The translations under genes and the position numbers were made by a program. Shown here one piece after another: positions 18,089-26,043 of a stretch of DNA of 64,000 nucleotides. Below the pieces are notes generated by a model. It did not search any database. It saw only the letters and a list, made by a program, of their open reading frames with translations, and had not been told where the DNA came from. Source of the stretch: Paenibacillus sp. Root444D2 (lineage in GTDB: Bacteria; Bacillota; Bacilli; Paenibacillales; NBRC-103111); assembly GCF_001426375.1 (NCBI RefSeq), contig NZ_LMEO01000004.1, positions 102,742-166,741 on the forward strand, read 5' to 3'. Position 1 is the stretch's first letter. Each line of letters starts with the position of its first letter.

Positions 18089-18865
18089 TTATCTTTTACG
18101 ATAAAGTGGATAAGGCACCGTTGTAGGAACCTTGATGAGAATCAACCGCATGATCTCTTCATCCAAGTTCGTAATTGTTACCTCTGTCTCTGACTCAGCA
18201 GCTGCAAGGACGAAATCTTTATGATGAAACTGTACAGGTTGCTTCGACGCACCTGACTCGCCCCATGTTCCCTGCCCGCGTATGGCTAAAGCCGTTAATG
18301 TATAACCAGCATCAATCTTATGTTGATAATGGGCGCCGCTATTTACTTCAACATCCCACATTTCAATATCAGCAACCAACTGTACGGGAGCATCTGTACC
18401 AATTACCGTTTTCACTTTATACCCTGCTGCATGGCTTACTTGTGGAAATTCTTCGTGCTCATACTGGCGATAGGTTGGCTTTCTCCGAACCGCTTCCGTC
18501 AATTCAGGTTCAAACCAAATTTGAAAAAGCTCCGCATCGGCACTTAGCTTTTCTTGATGACTAACGCCAGAACCTGTTTGCATGACCTGCGCCCCGCCTG
18601 CTCCCACTGTGCTGTCATTACCCAAGGTATCCCCGTGAAAGGCACTGCCTTTTACCACATAAGTCATAATCTCAAATCCTTCATGTGGATGCAGACCGAT
18701 CATGGCTTCGGTACTTGAAGTGGCCCATGCCCAATAAAATAAAGGACCCACTCGCTTAATAACCGATCCTTCACCTGGAAAGCCGATCGGCTTTTGTTCT
18801 TTGATTTTCCCACCGTCAAATTCACCAATTCCCTGCATGGCAGGCGTGTACACTCGTGCTTGCAT
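18089..18865 (-). CDS. pirin family bicupin protein
   Basis: A 258-residue pirin-like protein with two cupin barrels. The N-terminal barrel carries the metal-binding pattern GLHPHEGFEIMTYV with GSGVSHQE later. Bacterial pirins act as quercetin dioxygenases or as redox-linked regulators; which applies here is unknown. Tandem 15-bp repeats of MarR/MhqR operator type (18978-19010) lie directly upstream, suggesting induction by quinones or related electrophiles. It diverges from the histidine kinase at 19122. Confidence 0.92.
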   Translation of the reverse strand: MQARVYTPAMQGIGEFDGGKIKEQKPIGFPGEGSVIKRVGPLFYWAWATSSTEAMIGLHPHEGFEIMTYVVKGSAFHGDTLGNDSTVGAGGAQVMQTGSGVSHQEKLSADAELFQIWFEPELTEAVRRKPTYRQYEHEEFPQVSHAAGYKVKTVIGTDAPVQLVADIEMWDVEVNSGAHYQHKIDAGYTLTALAIRGQGTWGESGASKQPVQFHHKDFVLAAAESETEVTITNLDEEIMRLILIKVPTTVPYPLYRKR

Positions 18866-18977
18866 TCTTGAACAACCTCCTAAATTTTGATTATTCTATC
18901 TCATTCGGCCAGCCTATCCCTCCAGCACTCCATGAGCATCATCTAGTTGAATGGGAATTAAAATCAAACTTCATATA

Positions 18978-19010
18978 TATCTTTGATTTAAGTATCTTTA
19001 ATTTAAGATA
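18978..19010. promoter_or_regulatory. tandem operator, probable MarR-family (MhqR-like) site for pirin
   Basis: TATCTTTGATTTAAG (18978-18992) and TATCTTTAATTTAAG (18993-19007) are direct repeats differing at one base. The second plus ATA gives the near-palindrome TATCTTTAATTTAAGATA. This resembles the MhqR operator type TATCTCGAATTCGAGATA known from Bacillus. The regulator gene is not adjacent. Confidence 0.55.
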
Positions 19011-19049
19011 AATGTACACCTTAAACCAATTCATGTCAACATATTTGTG

Positions 19050-19076
19050 AAAAAAGAACAGGAACTGTTCTTTTTT
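19050..19076. terminator. perfect bidirectional hairpin in the leader of the histidine kinase gene
   Basis: AAAAAAGAACAG-GAA-CTGTTCTTTTTT has a 12-bp stem and a 3-nt loop. It ends 45 nt before the ATG at 19122. It has full terminator form in both directions, although it lies between divergent genes where no upstream transcript needs ending. Confidence 0.7.
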
Positions 19077-19121
19077 CGTCGAACCCCTATTAAAGAATAT
19101 CCTCTATAGGGAGCAAATGAG

Positions 19122-20252
19122 ATGAATGATGAGAAGCACCTGATGATACTAAAAAAATATAAAAAGCAAATTATTGCGAAGTGGATTCGTGAGTTCATTC
19201 ATAGTTATCCTGAGTATGACAGAAACGTTCTGGAAAAAGATGCAGATGTCTTCTATACATTTATGTTAGACCTTCATATTCCCGCGGCAGAGCATTCTCT
19301 CTTCATAACGATCCCTGAGTCCCAAAAGCTGTTTTTGATGAGAAATGTTTCTATTAGCCATGTTGTGCATAGCAGTCAACTGTGGATTGACGCGATTTTA
19401 TGGTTCATTCAAGAAAGCCCTAAAGGAAAGGCGATTCCTATGAGTCTGACTAGGGAAATAATTGCTCGGGTCAGCTTATATGAAAGGTATTTTCTCCATC
19501 AATATAACACCATTACGAATGAACTGCTGTCTGGTCAAGAAAAGACGATTACGGAGCTGCATGATGCCCGCCTGACGATTATTGGCAAGATGGCGGCCAG
19601 CATGGCGCATGAAATCAGAAATCCACTGACAGCCATACTTGGTTTTTTAAAAATCTTACGTAACCAACTATCGATTCAAAATTACCAAAAAATTAACTCC
19701 TATCTGGATACGATTGAAAGTGAACTTCTGAGCATTCAAATGCAGATCGCAGGATTCCTCAGTTTTTCAAAAAAGGATACCATCGAGGAAAGTTTTGAAG
19801 AGGTATCTTCTAAATCTATCATCGACAACGTCCTAGCCTTGATTACACCTAGATTGGTAAACGATAATATTGAGTTAATTTTTCAAGAAGGGGAAGACAT
19901 TAAGCTCAAGGTTCAAAAAATAGCCATTCAACAGGTTCTTTCAAATATTCTGAACAACAGCTTGGACGCTTTGTCTGAAAAGGAAGGCGAGAAAAGTTTA
20001 ATGATCGCATCCAGGCTGGAAGAAGATGAATTCTTAATTATCATTTCCAACAACGGACCTGAAATCCTCCCAGAGATAAAGGACTCACTGTTCATTCCCT
20101 TTGTAACAAACAAAAAAGATGGTACTGGTCTTGGACTAGCCATTTGCAAGCAAATTATGACTAAAAATAATGGAGACGTCACGTTTGATTCCAATCCGAA
20201 TGAAACGTCATTTCGCTTAAGTTTCAAACAAAGGTGGGCTCAAACAAATTAA
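19122..20252 (+). CDS. soluble sensor histidine kinase
   Basis: A 376-residue kinase without membrane segments. The N-terminal helical region (about 1-145) starts KKYKKQIIAKWIREF and may be an RsbRD-type globin-like sensor; that assignment is tentative. A HisKA domain follows with phospho-acceptor His163 in MAHEIRNPL, then the ATPase domain with NILNNSLDAL (N box) and GTGLGLAICKQIM (G2). It looks like the soluble sporulation-type kinases of Bacillales, which feed phosphate to Spo0F or act as orphans; no response regulator is adjacent. GGGAG lies about 8 nt before ATG 19122. A terminator-like hairpin precedes it in the leader. Confidence 0.88.
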   Translation: MNDEKHLMILKKYKKQIIAKWIREFIHSYPEYDRNVLEKDADVFYTFMLDLHIPAAEHSLFITIPESQKLFLMRNVSISHVVHSSQLWIDAILWFIQESPKGKAIPMSLTREIIARVSLYERYFLHQYNTITNELLSGQEKTITELHDARLTIIGKMAASMAHEIRNPLTAILGFLKILRNQLSIQNYQKINSYLDTIESELLSIQMQIAGFLSFSKKDTIEESFEEVSSKSIIDNVLALITPRLVNDNIELIFQEGEDIKLKVQKIAIQQVLSNILNNSLDALSEKEGEKSLMIASRLEEDEFLIIISNNGPEILPEIKDSLFIPFVTNKKDGTGLGLAICKQIMTKNNGDVTFDSNPNETSFRLSFKQRWAQTN

Positions 20253-20384
20253 ATTGACCATTCGTCAAAAAAAGAATGGAATCGACATCACATTTGGTTC
20301 GTCCAACCCATGTTATTAATGTATTCTGTCCCTTACAATTTATTAGAACAGCAATTTTTCTTATTTTGAAGGAGGAGGGCTACT

Positions 20385-21863
20385 ATGAAGCGTAAGTGGA
20401 CAACCCTGGTGGTATCCAGTATTTTGGCTGTCTCCACAGTAATGGGCGGCGGTATATCTGCAATGGCAGCATCGAAGAGCAGCTCAGGTGGAACAACAGT
20501 TCCAGGCAAAACCTATGTAATTGCATTCTCGAACCAGCTTCCGACGGGTTATGCAGCAATGATTCAAGCGGCAGGCGGGCAAGTTGTTCGGGCTATTCCT
20601 GAGATTGGCGGATTGGAGGTACGTTCGTCCAGCACCGAATTTATGACAAAACTGCAGTCATTCAAGGATATTGCAGCTGCCAACGTTCAGATGGTACATA
20701 AACTAAGCGATGGTACAGTAGATCCTTCCGCAGCTGACGGTCAGCCAGTTACAGATATTCCCCAACCGGAAGCAACGAGCAGCTACTGGGATTATCAATG
20801 GGACATTAAGAAAGTGACGAATAATGGAGCTTCGTTTGCGCTTGAAACCGGCGGCAAAGGCGGCACGCATAAAGCCGTTGTAGGTATTATCGACAGCGGT
20901 ATTGATGCCAATCATCCCGACTTAAAAGCTAACTTCCTCGGTGGAATGAACTTTGTACCCGCAGGAATAGATACCAGTGAGACCGGTGATCCTAACGATC
21001 TACTGGACCGCGAAGGACATGGAACGCATGTGGCAGGATCGATTGCCGGGAACGGCAAAGTCAGAGGGGTCGGCCCGAATCTTGGCATCCGCTCCTACCG
21101 CGTATTTCCCGGCGGACAAGGTGCGCCTACGGCCTGGATTGTAGCTGCAATCATTCAGGCGGCGAACGATAAGGTTGATGTCATTAACATGTCGATCGGC
21201 GGCTTTGACTCCCAGAAGTATTATGTCGATGGAACCAAATATTCAGATGTTGCTGATATTTTGCTTTGGAAACGTGCCATTCAATACGCTGTGAACCATA
21301 ATGTAACGGTGGTAACTGCAGCTGGTAATGAAGGTCTCAACCTACGTGATAACAAGGCAATGACCGATTATCTAAACGCTACATACGGTTCCCCAGGCGT
21401 TGTATTTAAAGGGAAAACAACAGAAACACCTGGACAAATCAATGGTGTCATCAATGTTTCATCTTCGAACAAGTGGTCGACGAACAGTATCGCATTTTAC
21501 TCCAATTATGGGTTAAATCAAATCGACGTAGCAGCACCAGGCGGCGATAATGGGCCTGTATATGCTTCAACTCTGGATTTGAACCAGCGAGATTTCCACT
21601 ATCGCGCGTTAAGCACATGGCCTACTTATTTGCCATCGTATTTCACTTCTAACCTGCATAGCTACGCGCTGCTCCACGGTACATCCATGGCGGCTCCGAA
21701 AGTGGCTGGTATTGCAGGTGTCATTAAAGCGGCTCATCCGGAGTTGAACCCTGCACAAGTAGCCGCGTTAATCGAAAAAACGGCGATCGATTACGGCCCA
21801 ACCGGTAATGATGCTTTATACGGCGCTGGTGAAGCGAATGTGTACAATGCTCTAGTCAAATAA
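20385..21863 (+). CDS. secreted subtilisin-like serine protease (S8 family)
   Basis: A 492-residue preproprotease. The signal peptide ends near Ala29, a propeptide covers about 40-130, and the catalytic domain covers about 140-490. The triad is Asp170 (GIIDSGID), His215 (GHGTHVAGS) and Ser434 (HGTSMAAP), with oxyanion Asn315 in AAGNEG. AAGGAGGAGG precedes ATG 20385. The gene is monocistronic and ends in a strong bidirectional terminator. EcsAB, which in Bacillus affects maturation of secreted proteases, is encoded convergently just downstream; any functional tie is an inference. Confidence 0.95.
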   Translation: MKRKWTTLVVSSILAVSTVMGGGISAMAASKSSSGGTTVPGKTYVIAFSNQLPTGYAAMIQAAGGQVVRAIPEIGGLEVRSSSTEFMTKLQSFKDIAAANVQMVHKLSDGTVDPSAADGQPVTDIPQPEATSSYWDYQWDIKKVTNNGASFALETGGKGGTHKAVVGIIDSGIDANHPDLKANFLGGMNFVPAGIDTSETGDPNDLLDREGHGTHVAGSIAGNGKVRGVGPNLGIRSYRVFPGGQGAPTAWIVAAIIQAANDKVDVINMSIGGFDSQKYYVDGTKYSDVADILLWKRAIQYAVNHNVTVVTAAGNEGLNLRDNKAMTDYLNATYGSPGVVFKGKTTETPGQINGVINVSSSNKWSTNSIAFYSNYGLNQIDVAAPGGDNGPVYASTLDLNQRDFHYRALSTWPTYLPSYFTSNLHSYALLHGTSMAAPKVAGIAGVIKAAHPELNPAQVAALIEKTAIDYGPTGNDALYGAGEANVYNALVK

Positions 21864-21985
21864 GTTCATGATGAGAAAACCTCTATCGAGGCCATTCAAG
21901 GATGAGCGACCGCGTTTAGAGGTAGGTTTTATCGCCAATAAAAAAGCGGTTTTCGGGAACCGAAAACTTATACTTTCTTATGTGG

Positions 21986-22026
21986 TCAAACAAGCCCAGT
22001 GCCGTTTTGGCACTGGGCTTGTTTGA
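21986..22026. terminator. strong bidirectional terminator between protease and ecsB
   Basis: An 18-bp perfect stem (21986-22003 with 22009-22026) has a 5-nt loop; the core is CAAGCCCAGTGCC/GGCACTGGGCTTG. It serves both convergent genes. Confidence 0.85.
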
Positions 22027-22059
22027 TTTCTTACGTACCTTAAAGTAAAATTCGCCTGC

Positions 22060-23280
22060 TCAATACCAACTTGTAAAAACAGAGGAAGTCCCATAGGCTA
22101 ACGGAATTGCAGCTCCGATCATCAGTACTGGCCCCCACCAGGTGAAGAAGGAGATCCCCACACATAGACTGATTAAGATCAGCGCCGGCAGTACAAGGAT
22201 TGGAATTGCAGATTGGAGAGCCTGATGTTTAGTTGTGTCTTGTATAGGAAAAAGAGTCAGAAACGGAGCTGTTAATTCATCTTTACAGAATGATTTCCTC
22301 CAAAATGCCAATAGGCATGCAGCAAGGATCCAGATCGTAATTTTAAGGGCACCCGGCAAAATAAACATAGCTCCACTGATCACAACGACGAACTGTATCG
22401 TTTGCTTCCACTGTGTGCCATTTCTAAAAAAGGATTTCGTCAATAAATCAGCGATTCCGTTGCTGGCACCTTTCCCTTTGAACAAGCGCTGCGATTTCCC
22501 GAATAAAAGGGGATACTTCCGTGTCGGTTTTCTTTTCCGCTCGACAACACGAATTAACATCAGAGAGACAATTCGCATCCGTGCATCTCTTTCTCTGGCG
22601 ATATCAGCGAAGAAAGCCCCTTTCTCCTGCAGCCGTATTCTGCTTAAGAAAACAACCAGCACTAGAAAAAGAAGAATAGCCGTCCAACTATAATAAGTGT
22701 TATGACTAAGCTCCGTAACTAACACTTGATACAAGAAGAACAGACCTACAAAAACCACAATCCGCAACAACCAAAGCACAATTCCATTGAAACGAAGTGT
22801 AAGCAGTTGACGAAGCAAGCCTATGTTAATTTTCAACAAATAAGTAAGCAACCATAAGCAAATAACTTGCAACAAGCCATAGGAATACGTTTGAACTAAT
22901 AAAGGAAGAAATACGAGTATCAATACTAACGTCGTGACTCCCTGCAGCACAAGAGAGTATCTATAGCCGAGTTGCATGAGATGCCGAAACCATTTCTGGT
23001 TCTGTCGGAGGAAAAGCTGGTCCCCCTCCTCAACAAAGAATCGAATGGTTCCGAGCCAAATGAATACATAGAAGGCCGCTGTAATCATAAACATCGATAT
23101 CCAATTAAACCAAGAAGGCTGAGTCGCCCACCAAGAGTAATATTGATATCCTGCTACAATCATCAGTGGAATGACAAAATAAATTGCAATAACCCAATCC
23201 ACAGCCATTCGCAAAGCCCGATACTGGAAATGCCAATCCGAACGCACTCTTCGAGTGAAAACCTGAAAGCTGCTCTTCAA
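22060..23280 (-). CDS. ecsB: ABC transporter permease EcsB
   Basis: About 406 residues, rich in membrane helices, matching EcsB: N-terminal cytoplasmic stretch, helices near AVDWVIAIYFVIP, a basic cytoplasmic loop around VERKRKPTRKYP, and a C-terminal helix bundle. With EcsA it forms an exporter-type ABC complex that in Bacillus subtilis is needed for normal secretion and regulated intramembrane proteolysis. Start choice: TTG 23280 has AAGGGGG 8 nt upstream. ATG 23298 overlaps the ecsA stop (ATGA) but lacks a ribosome binding site. Either is possible. An ecsC gene is not present here. Confidence 0.88.
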   Translation of the reverse strand: MKSSFQVFTRRVRSDWHFQYRALRMAVDWVIAIYFVIPLMIVAGYQYYSWWATQPSWFNWISMFMITAAFYVFIWLGTIRFFVEEGDQLFLRQNQKWFRHLMQLGYRYSLVLQGVTTLVLILVFLPLLVQTYSYGLLQVICLWLLTYLLKINIGLLRQLLTLRFNGIVLWLLRIVVFVGLFFLYQVLVTELSHNTYYSWTAILLFLVLVVFLSRIRLQEKGAFFADIARERDARMRIVSLMLIRVVERKRKPTRKYPLLFGKSQRLFKGKGASNGIADLLTKSFFRNGTQWKQTIQFVVVISGAMFILPGALKITIWILAACLLAFWRKSFCKDELTAPFLTLFPIQDTTKHQALQSAIPILVLPALILISLCVGISFFTWWGPVLMIGAAIPLAYGTSSVFTSWY

Positions 23281-23294
23281 TCCATTGTCCCCCT

Positions 23295-24008
23295 TCATAG
23301 TAACGAATGGAAGCAATCGAACAATGGCGCGTCAGGCATGCCGCATTGCTGCTGAATGTCCTGCAGTGTTCCATTTGCTACCAATCTGCCACCTGAAAGA
23401 AGTACAAACGAACTGCAAATCCGTTCCGCTGTATCTAACACATGGGTACTCATCAAAATACCTGCACCGCGCTTGCGTTCCTCATCCAACATCCCTAAGA
23501 AATCTTTAATCGCTTTCGGATCCAAGCCAATGAAAGGCTCGTCTACAATATACACATCTGGTTTATTCAAAAAGCCGAGGATGAGCATAATTTTCTGCTG
23601 CATACCTTTGGAAAATTTCCCGGGCAGTTGATGTTTTTCATCCATCAATCGGAACCGATGCAAAAGATCATCTGCACGCTCTAGGAATACCGTTCGATCT
23701 AAATCGTAGACGGAAGCAGCAAATTCCATATGCTCCCATAACGTCAACTCATCATACAGAATCGGATGCTCCGGAATGTAAGCATAGCTTTTTCGCTCAC
23801 CCATAAAAGAGATTTTACCCTTGAAATCCTTCAATAAACCAAGGATGCTCTTAATTGTCGTGCTCTTGCCAGCTCCATTTGGACCTAACAGGCCTACCAG
23901 TTCACCTTGCCGAACATCAAAATGAATATTTTTGACAATATTTGGAACTTCATCATATCCAGCTTGTTCGATATGTACTTCTAAAACAGCTAATCGTTCT
24001 TCTGACAT
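23295..24008 (-). CDS. ecsA: ABC transporter ATP-binding protein EcsA
   Basis: A 237-residue ABC ATPase with Walker A GPNGAGKST (Lys48), signature FSKGMQQK, Walker B VYIVDEPF, and a switch histidine in MSTHVLD. It overlaps or directly abuts ecsB and energises that permease. The order ecsA-ecsB is as in Bacillus. The ribosome binding site of ATG 24008 is weak (AAGGGAT about 12 nt upstream). Confidence 0.93.
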   Translation of the reverse strand: MSEERLAVLEVHIEQAGYDEVPNIVKNIHFDVRQGELVGLLGPNGAGKSTTIKSILGLLKDFKGKISFMGERKSYAYIPEHPILYDELTLWEHMEFAASVYDLDRTVFLERADDLLHRFRLMDEKHQLPGKFSKGMQQKIMLILGFLNKPDVYIVDEPFIGLDPKAIKDFLGMLDEERKRGAGILMSTHVLDTAERICSSFVLLSGGRLVANGTLQDIQQQCGMPDAPLFDCFHSLL

Positions 24009-24093
24009 TCTCGGTCACGATCCCTTCTACCCTCATCATATATCAGGCATCTGCAGATTTCCAACATCGCATCATGAAATGATGGCAGATCCC

Positions 24094-25086
24094 CTAATTG
24101 CTTCTAGAAGGTTCCGGTTCCCGATAAGCATCGACAAGAAACGCTGCGTGAACTTTGATGCTCTCGCGCAACGATTGTGGTTGTAACACCCGTGCGTACC
24201 GCCCCCAACTGAGTACCCATTGCAGAATATCTTGTTCATTTCGACAATGCAGCGTCGCAAGGACATCGTCCTCTCGTTCTTCCAAATTTGTTAAATAAAA
24301 AGAGGGGTTTTCTCGAATCCAAGGAAGTGCCTCCTTCGCAAACGATACGGTCACTTCTTGTTGAAAGTTTTGTTCTGGCTCATATTCGCGCATCCGAAAT
24401 TCAGAGGGACGCTCAAAAGTGTCTGACAACAGATTAACAGACTCCATACGCTCCAAACGAAATTGACGCAGTTCATTGCGCTTGGTGCAATGACCCACGA
24501 AGTACCAAATTCCTCTGAGATGAATGAGTCCGTAGGGATGAACGCTACGAATGCCCGAGGGTTCTTCGGATGCATAAGGGGAAGATTTACGGCTTCTATA
24601 CGTAAAGGAAAGCACACGTTGTTCCAAAACGGCTCTTCGCACAAGCCCCAATATTTCTTGGGCGGATTCTGTTGCGTTTGGGGCATGAAAAGCATCGTCC
24701 AAGTTCAGGAGATGAATACTGTCACGAAGCTGTTGAACCTGTTTCCGCTGCTGCTCAGGCATAATTGCCTCTATTTTCTCCTGTGCGGCATGCGCTGCTT
24801 CACAATATGTGCTATCAAAAGTATTAGCTACATAGTCGCTCCCGAGTAACAACATGGACGCCTCTAGAGCTGTAAATTGAATCGGCGGTAGAAAGAACCC
24901 TTCCATGAGCTCATACCCAATACCTGGTGTAGATCGCAGTGGTATGCCTGATATTGAGAGGGCCTCCATATCCCGGTACACTGTACGGACGCTCATTTCG
25001 AAGCGGCTTGCCAAATCTTCGGCACGCACTACCCCTTTTCTCTGTAGTTCCAGAAGAATTGCAAGCATACGATCAGAACGTTTCAT
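24094..25086 (-). CDS. YafY-type transcriptional regulator (HTH + WYL domain)
   Basis: A 330-residue regulator. An N-terminal winged helix (about 1-60; ASRFEMSVRTVYRDMEAL) is followed by a WYL domain (about 140-210; GLIHLRGIWYFVGHC) and a WCX C-terminal extension. WYL domains bind small ligands or nucleic acid and control divergent or adjacent genes. It diverges from a truncated SRPBCC gene at 25270 and an EVE protein. In related Bacillota this regulator type often stands beside an intact SRPBCC gene, which suggests that its usual partner has decayed here. Confidence 0.9.
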   Translation of the reverse strand: MKRSDRMLAILLELQRKGVVRAEDLASRFEMSVRTVYRDMEALSISGIPLRSTPGIGYELMEGFFLPPIQFTALEASMLLLGSDYVANTFDSTYCEAAHAAQEKIEAIMPEQQRKQVQQLRDSIHLLNLDDAFHAPNATESAQEILGLVRRAVLEQRVLSFTYRSRKSSPYASEEPSGIRSVHPYGLIHLRGIWYFVGHCTKRNELRQFRLERMESVNLLSDTFERPSEFRMREYEPEQNFQQEVTVSFAKEALPWIRENPSFYLTNLEEREDDVLATLHCRNEQDILQWVLSWGRYARVLQPQSLRESIKVHAAFLVDAYREPEPSRSN

Positions 25087-25269
25087 GAAAAAGCCTCCGT
25101 CTTACTCCTGACAATACGTTGTCAACAGCAGGTTGTTATAGTGAATATATTCTCACTTCAAGTAGTAGAATCCTACATCAGAATAGGAGAAATTTCTTAT
25201 AACAATCAAAATGGGTGCCGCCAGCCGAGAATTTACAGCTGACTAACCATAAAAAGAGGAGCAATAAAA

Positions 25270-25416
25270 ATGTGGAAATTTGAACACAGCGTTATAACCG
25301 ATGCGAAGGCGGAAACCAATTGGGGTCTTTACAGCGACATCGACACATGGAAAGAATGGGATGAATTTGTTCATGTTGAGTATTTGGCTAGAAAAATTGA
25401 ACTCGAGGCTGTGTGA
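25270..25416 (+). pseudogene. truncated SRPBCC (START-like) family ORF, 48 residues
   Basis: The ORF begins MWKFEHSVITDAKAET and continues with LYSDIDTWKEWDE, which is the N-terminus of SRPBCC/polyketide-cyclase-like proteins (normally about 140 residues). It stops after 48 codons, so the ligand-binding barrel is missing. It has a good ribosome binding site (AAGAGGAGC, about 8 nt). The stop overlaps the next start (TGATG at 25414-25418), so it may still be translated and couple translation of the EVE gene. Confidence 0.7.
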
Positions 25417-25850
25417 TGGATATGGAAAATAATCATCGTTATTGGATCGGAGTCGTCTCTAAATCGCATGTCATGAGAGGAGTAGAAGGCGGGTTTGCCC
25501 AATTATGTCACGGAAAGGCCGCTCCCTTAAAGCGAATGAGACAGGGAGACTGGCTAATCTATTATTCCCCAAAAACGGATTTAAACGGCGGTGATCCTTT
25601 ACAAGCATTTACAGCAATTGGACAAGTGAGAGATGACGAAGTGTACGAGTATCCTATGAGTGAATCCTTCATTCCCTATCGACGCAACATAGATTATTAT
25701 AAGTGTACGGAGGCTCCCGTACATTCCCTCTTGGACAGAATGAGTTTCACCAAGGGAAACCGAAATTGGGGTTATCGCTTTCGCATGGGACACTTTGAGA
25801 TTGATCTATCGGATTTCACAGTTATTTCAGAAGCTATGAGAAAGCAATGA
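25416..25850 (+). CDS. EVE domain-containing protein
   Basis: A 144-residue single-domain EVE protein: [15 protein letters not shown] at the start, then [16 protein letters not shown] and a [11 protein letters not shown] end. EVE domains resemble PUA and YTH folds and recognise modified bases in RNA or DNA; the ligand of this subfamily is not known. I start it at ATG 25416, with GAGG at 25405-25408 (7 nt spacing) and overlap with the preceding stop. It is probably cotranscribed with the SRPBCC fragment. Confidence 0.85.
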   Translation: MDMENNHRYWIGVVSKSHVMRGVEGGFAQLCHGKAAPLKRMRQGDWLIYYSPKTDLNGGDPLQAFTAIGQVRDDEVYEYPMSESFIPYRRNIDYYKCTEAPVHSLLDRMSFTKGNRNWGYRFRMGHFEIDLSDFTVISEAMRKQ

Positions 25851-25879
25851 GTTTTCTACAATTGAATTCGCAAATGAAT

Positions 25880-25927
25880 AAAGTGGGATCCCTTATTAAA
25901 TAAAGGATTCCACTTTTGTGTTTTTTT
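25880..25927 (+). terminator. intrinsic terminator after EVE gene
   Basis: The stem AAAGTGG-G-ATCC / GGATTCCACTTT is followed by TGTG and a run of seven T. Confidence 0.75.
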
Positions 25928-25973
25928 ACGAAATCCTCTGTTACCCATAACAAAAATGACTTGAAAACAGAAA

Positions 25974-25991
25974 AGACCCCTAGCGGGGCCT
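25974..25991 (-). terminator. intrinsic terminator of the GcvP-like operon
   Basis: On the minus strand GGCCCC-GCTA-GGGGTC is followed by TTTTC. It lies about 53 nt after the stop of the GcvPB-like gene. Confidence 0.65.
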
Positions 25992-26043
25992 TTCTGAAAA
26001 CAACAATTATTAGATGATAGCAACATAAAAACGATAGATTGAT

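Noticed and set aside
23281..23316. Longer N-terminus for EcsB starting with TTG 23316
   Set aside because: No ribosome binding site and extensive overlap with ecsA; TTG 23280 with AAGGGGG, or coupled ATG 23298, is more plausible.
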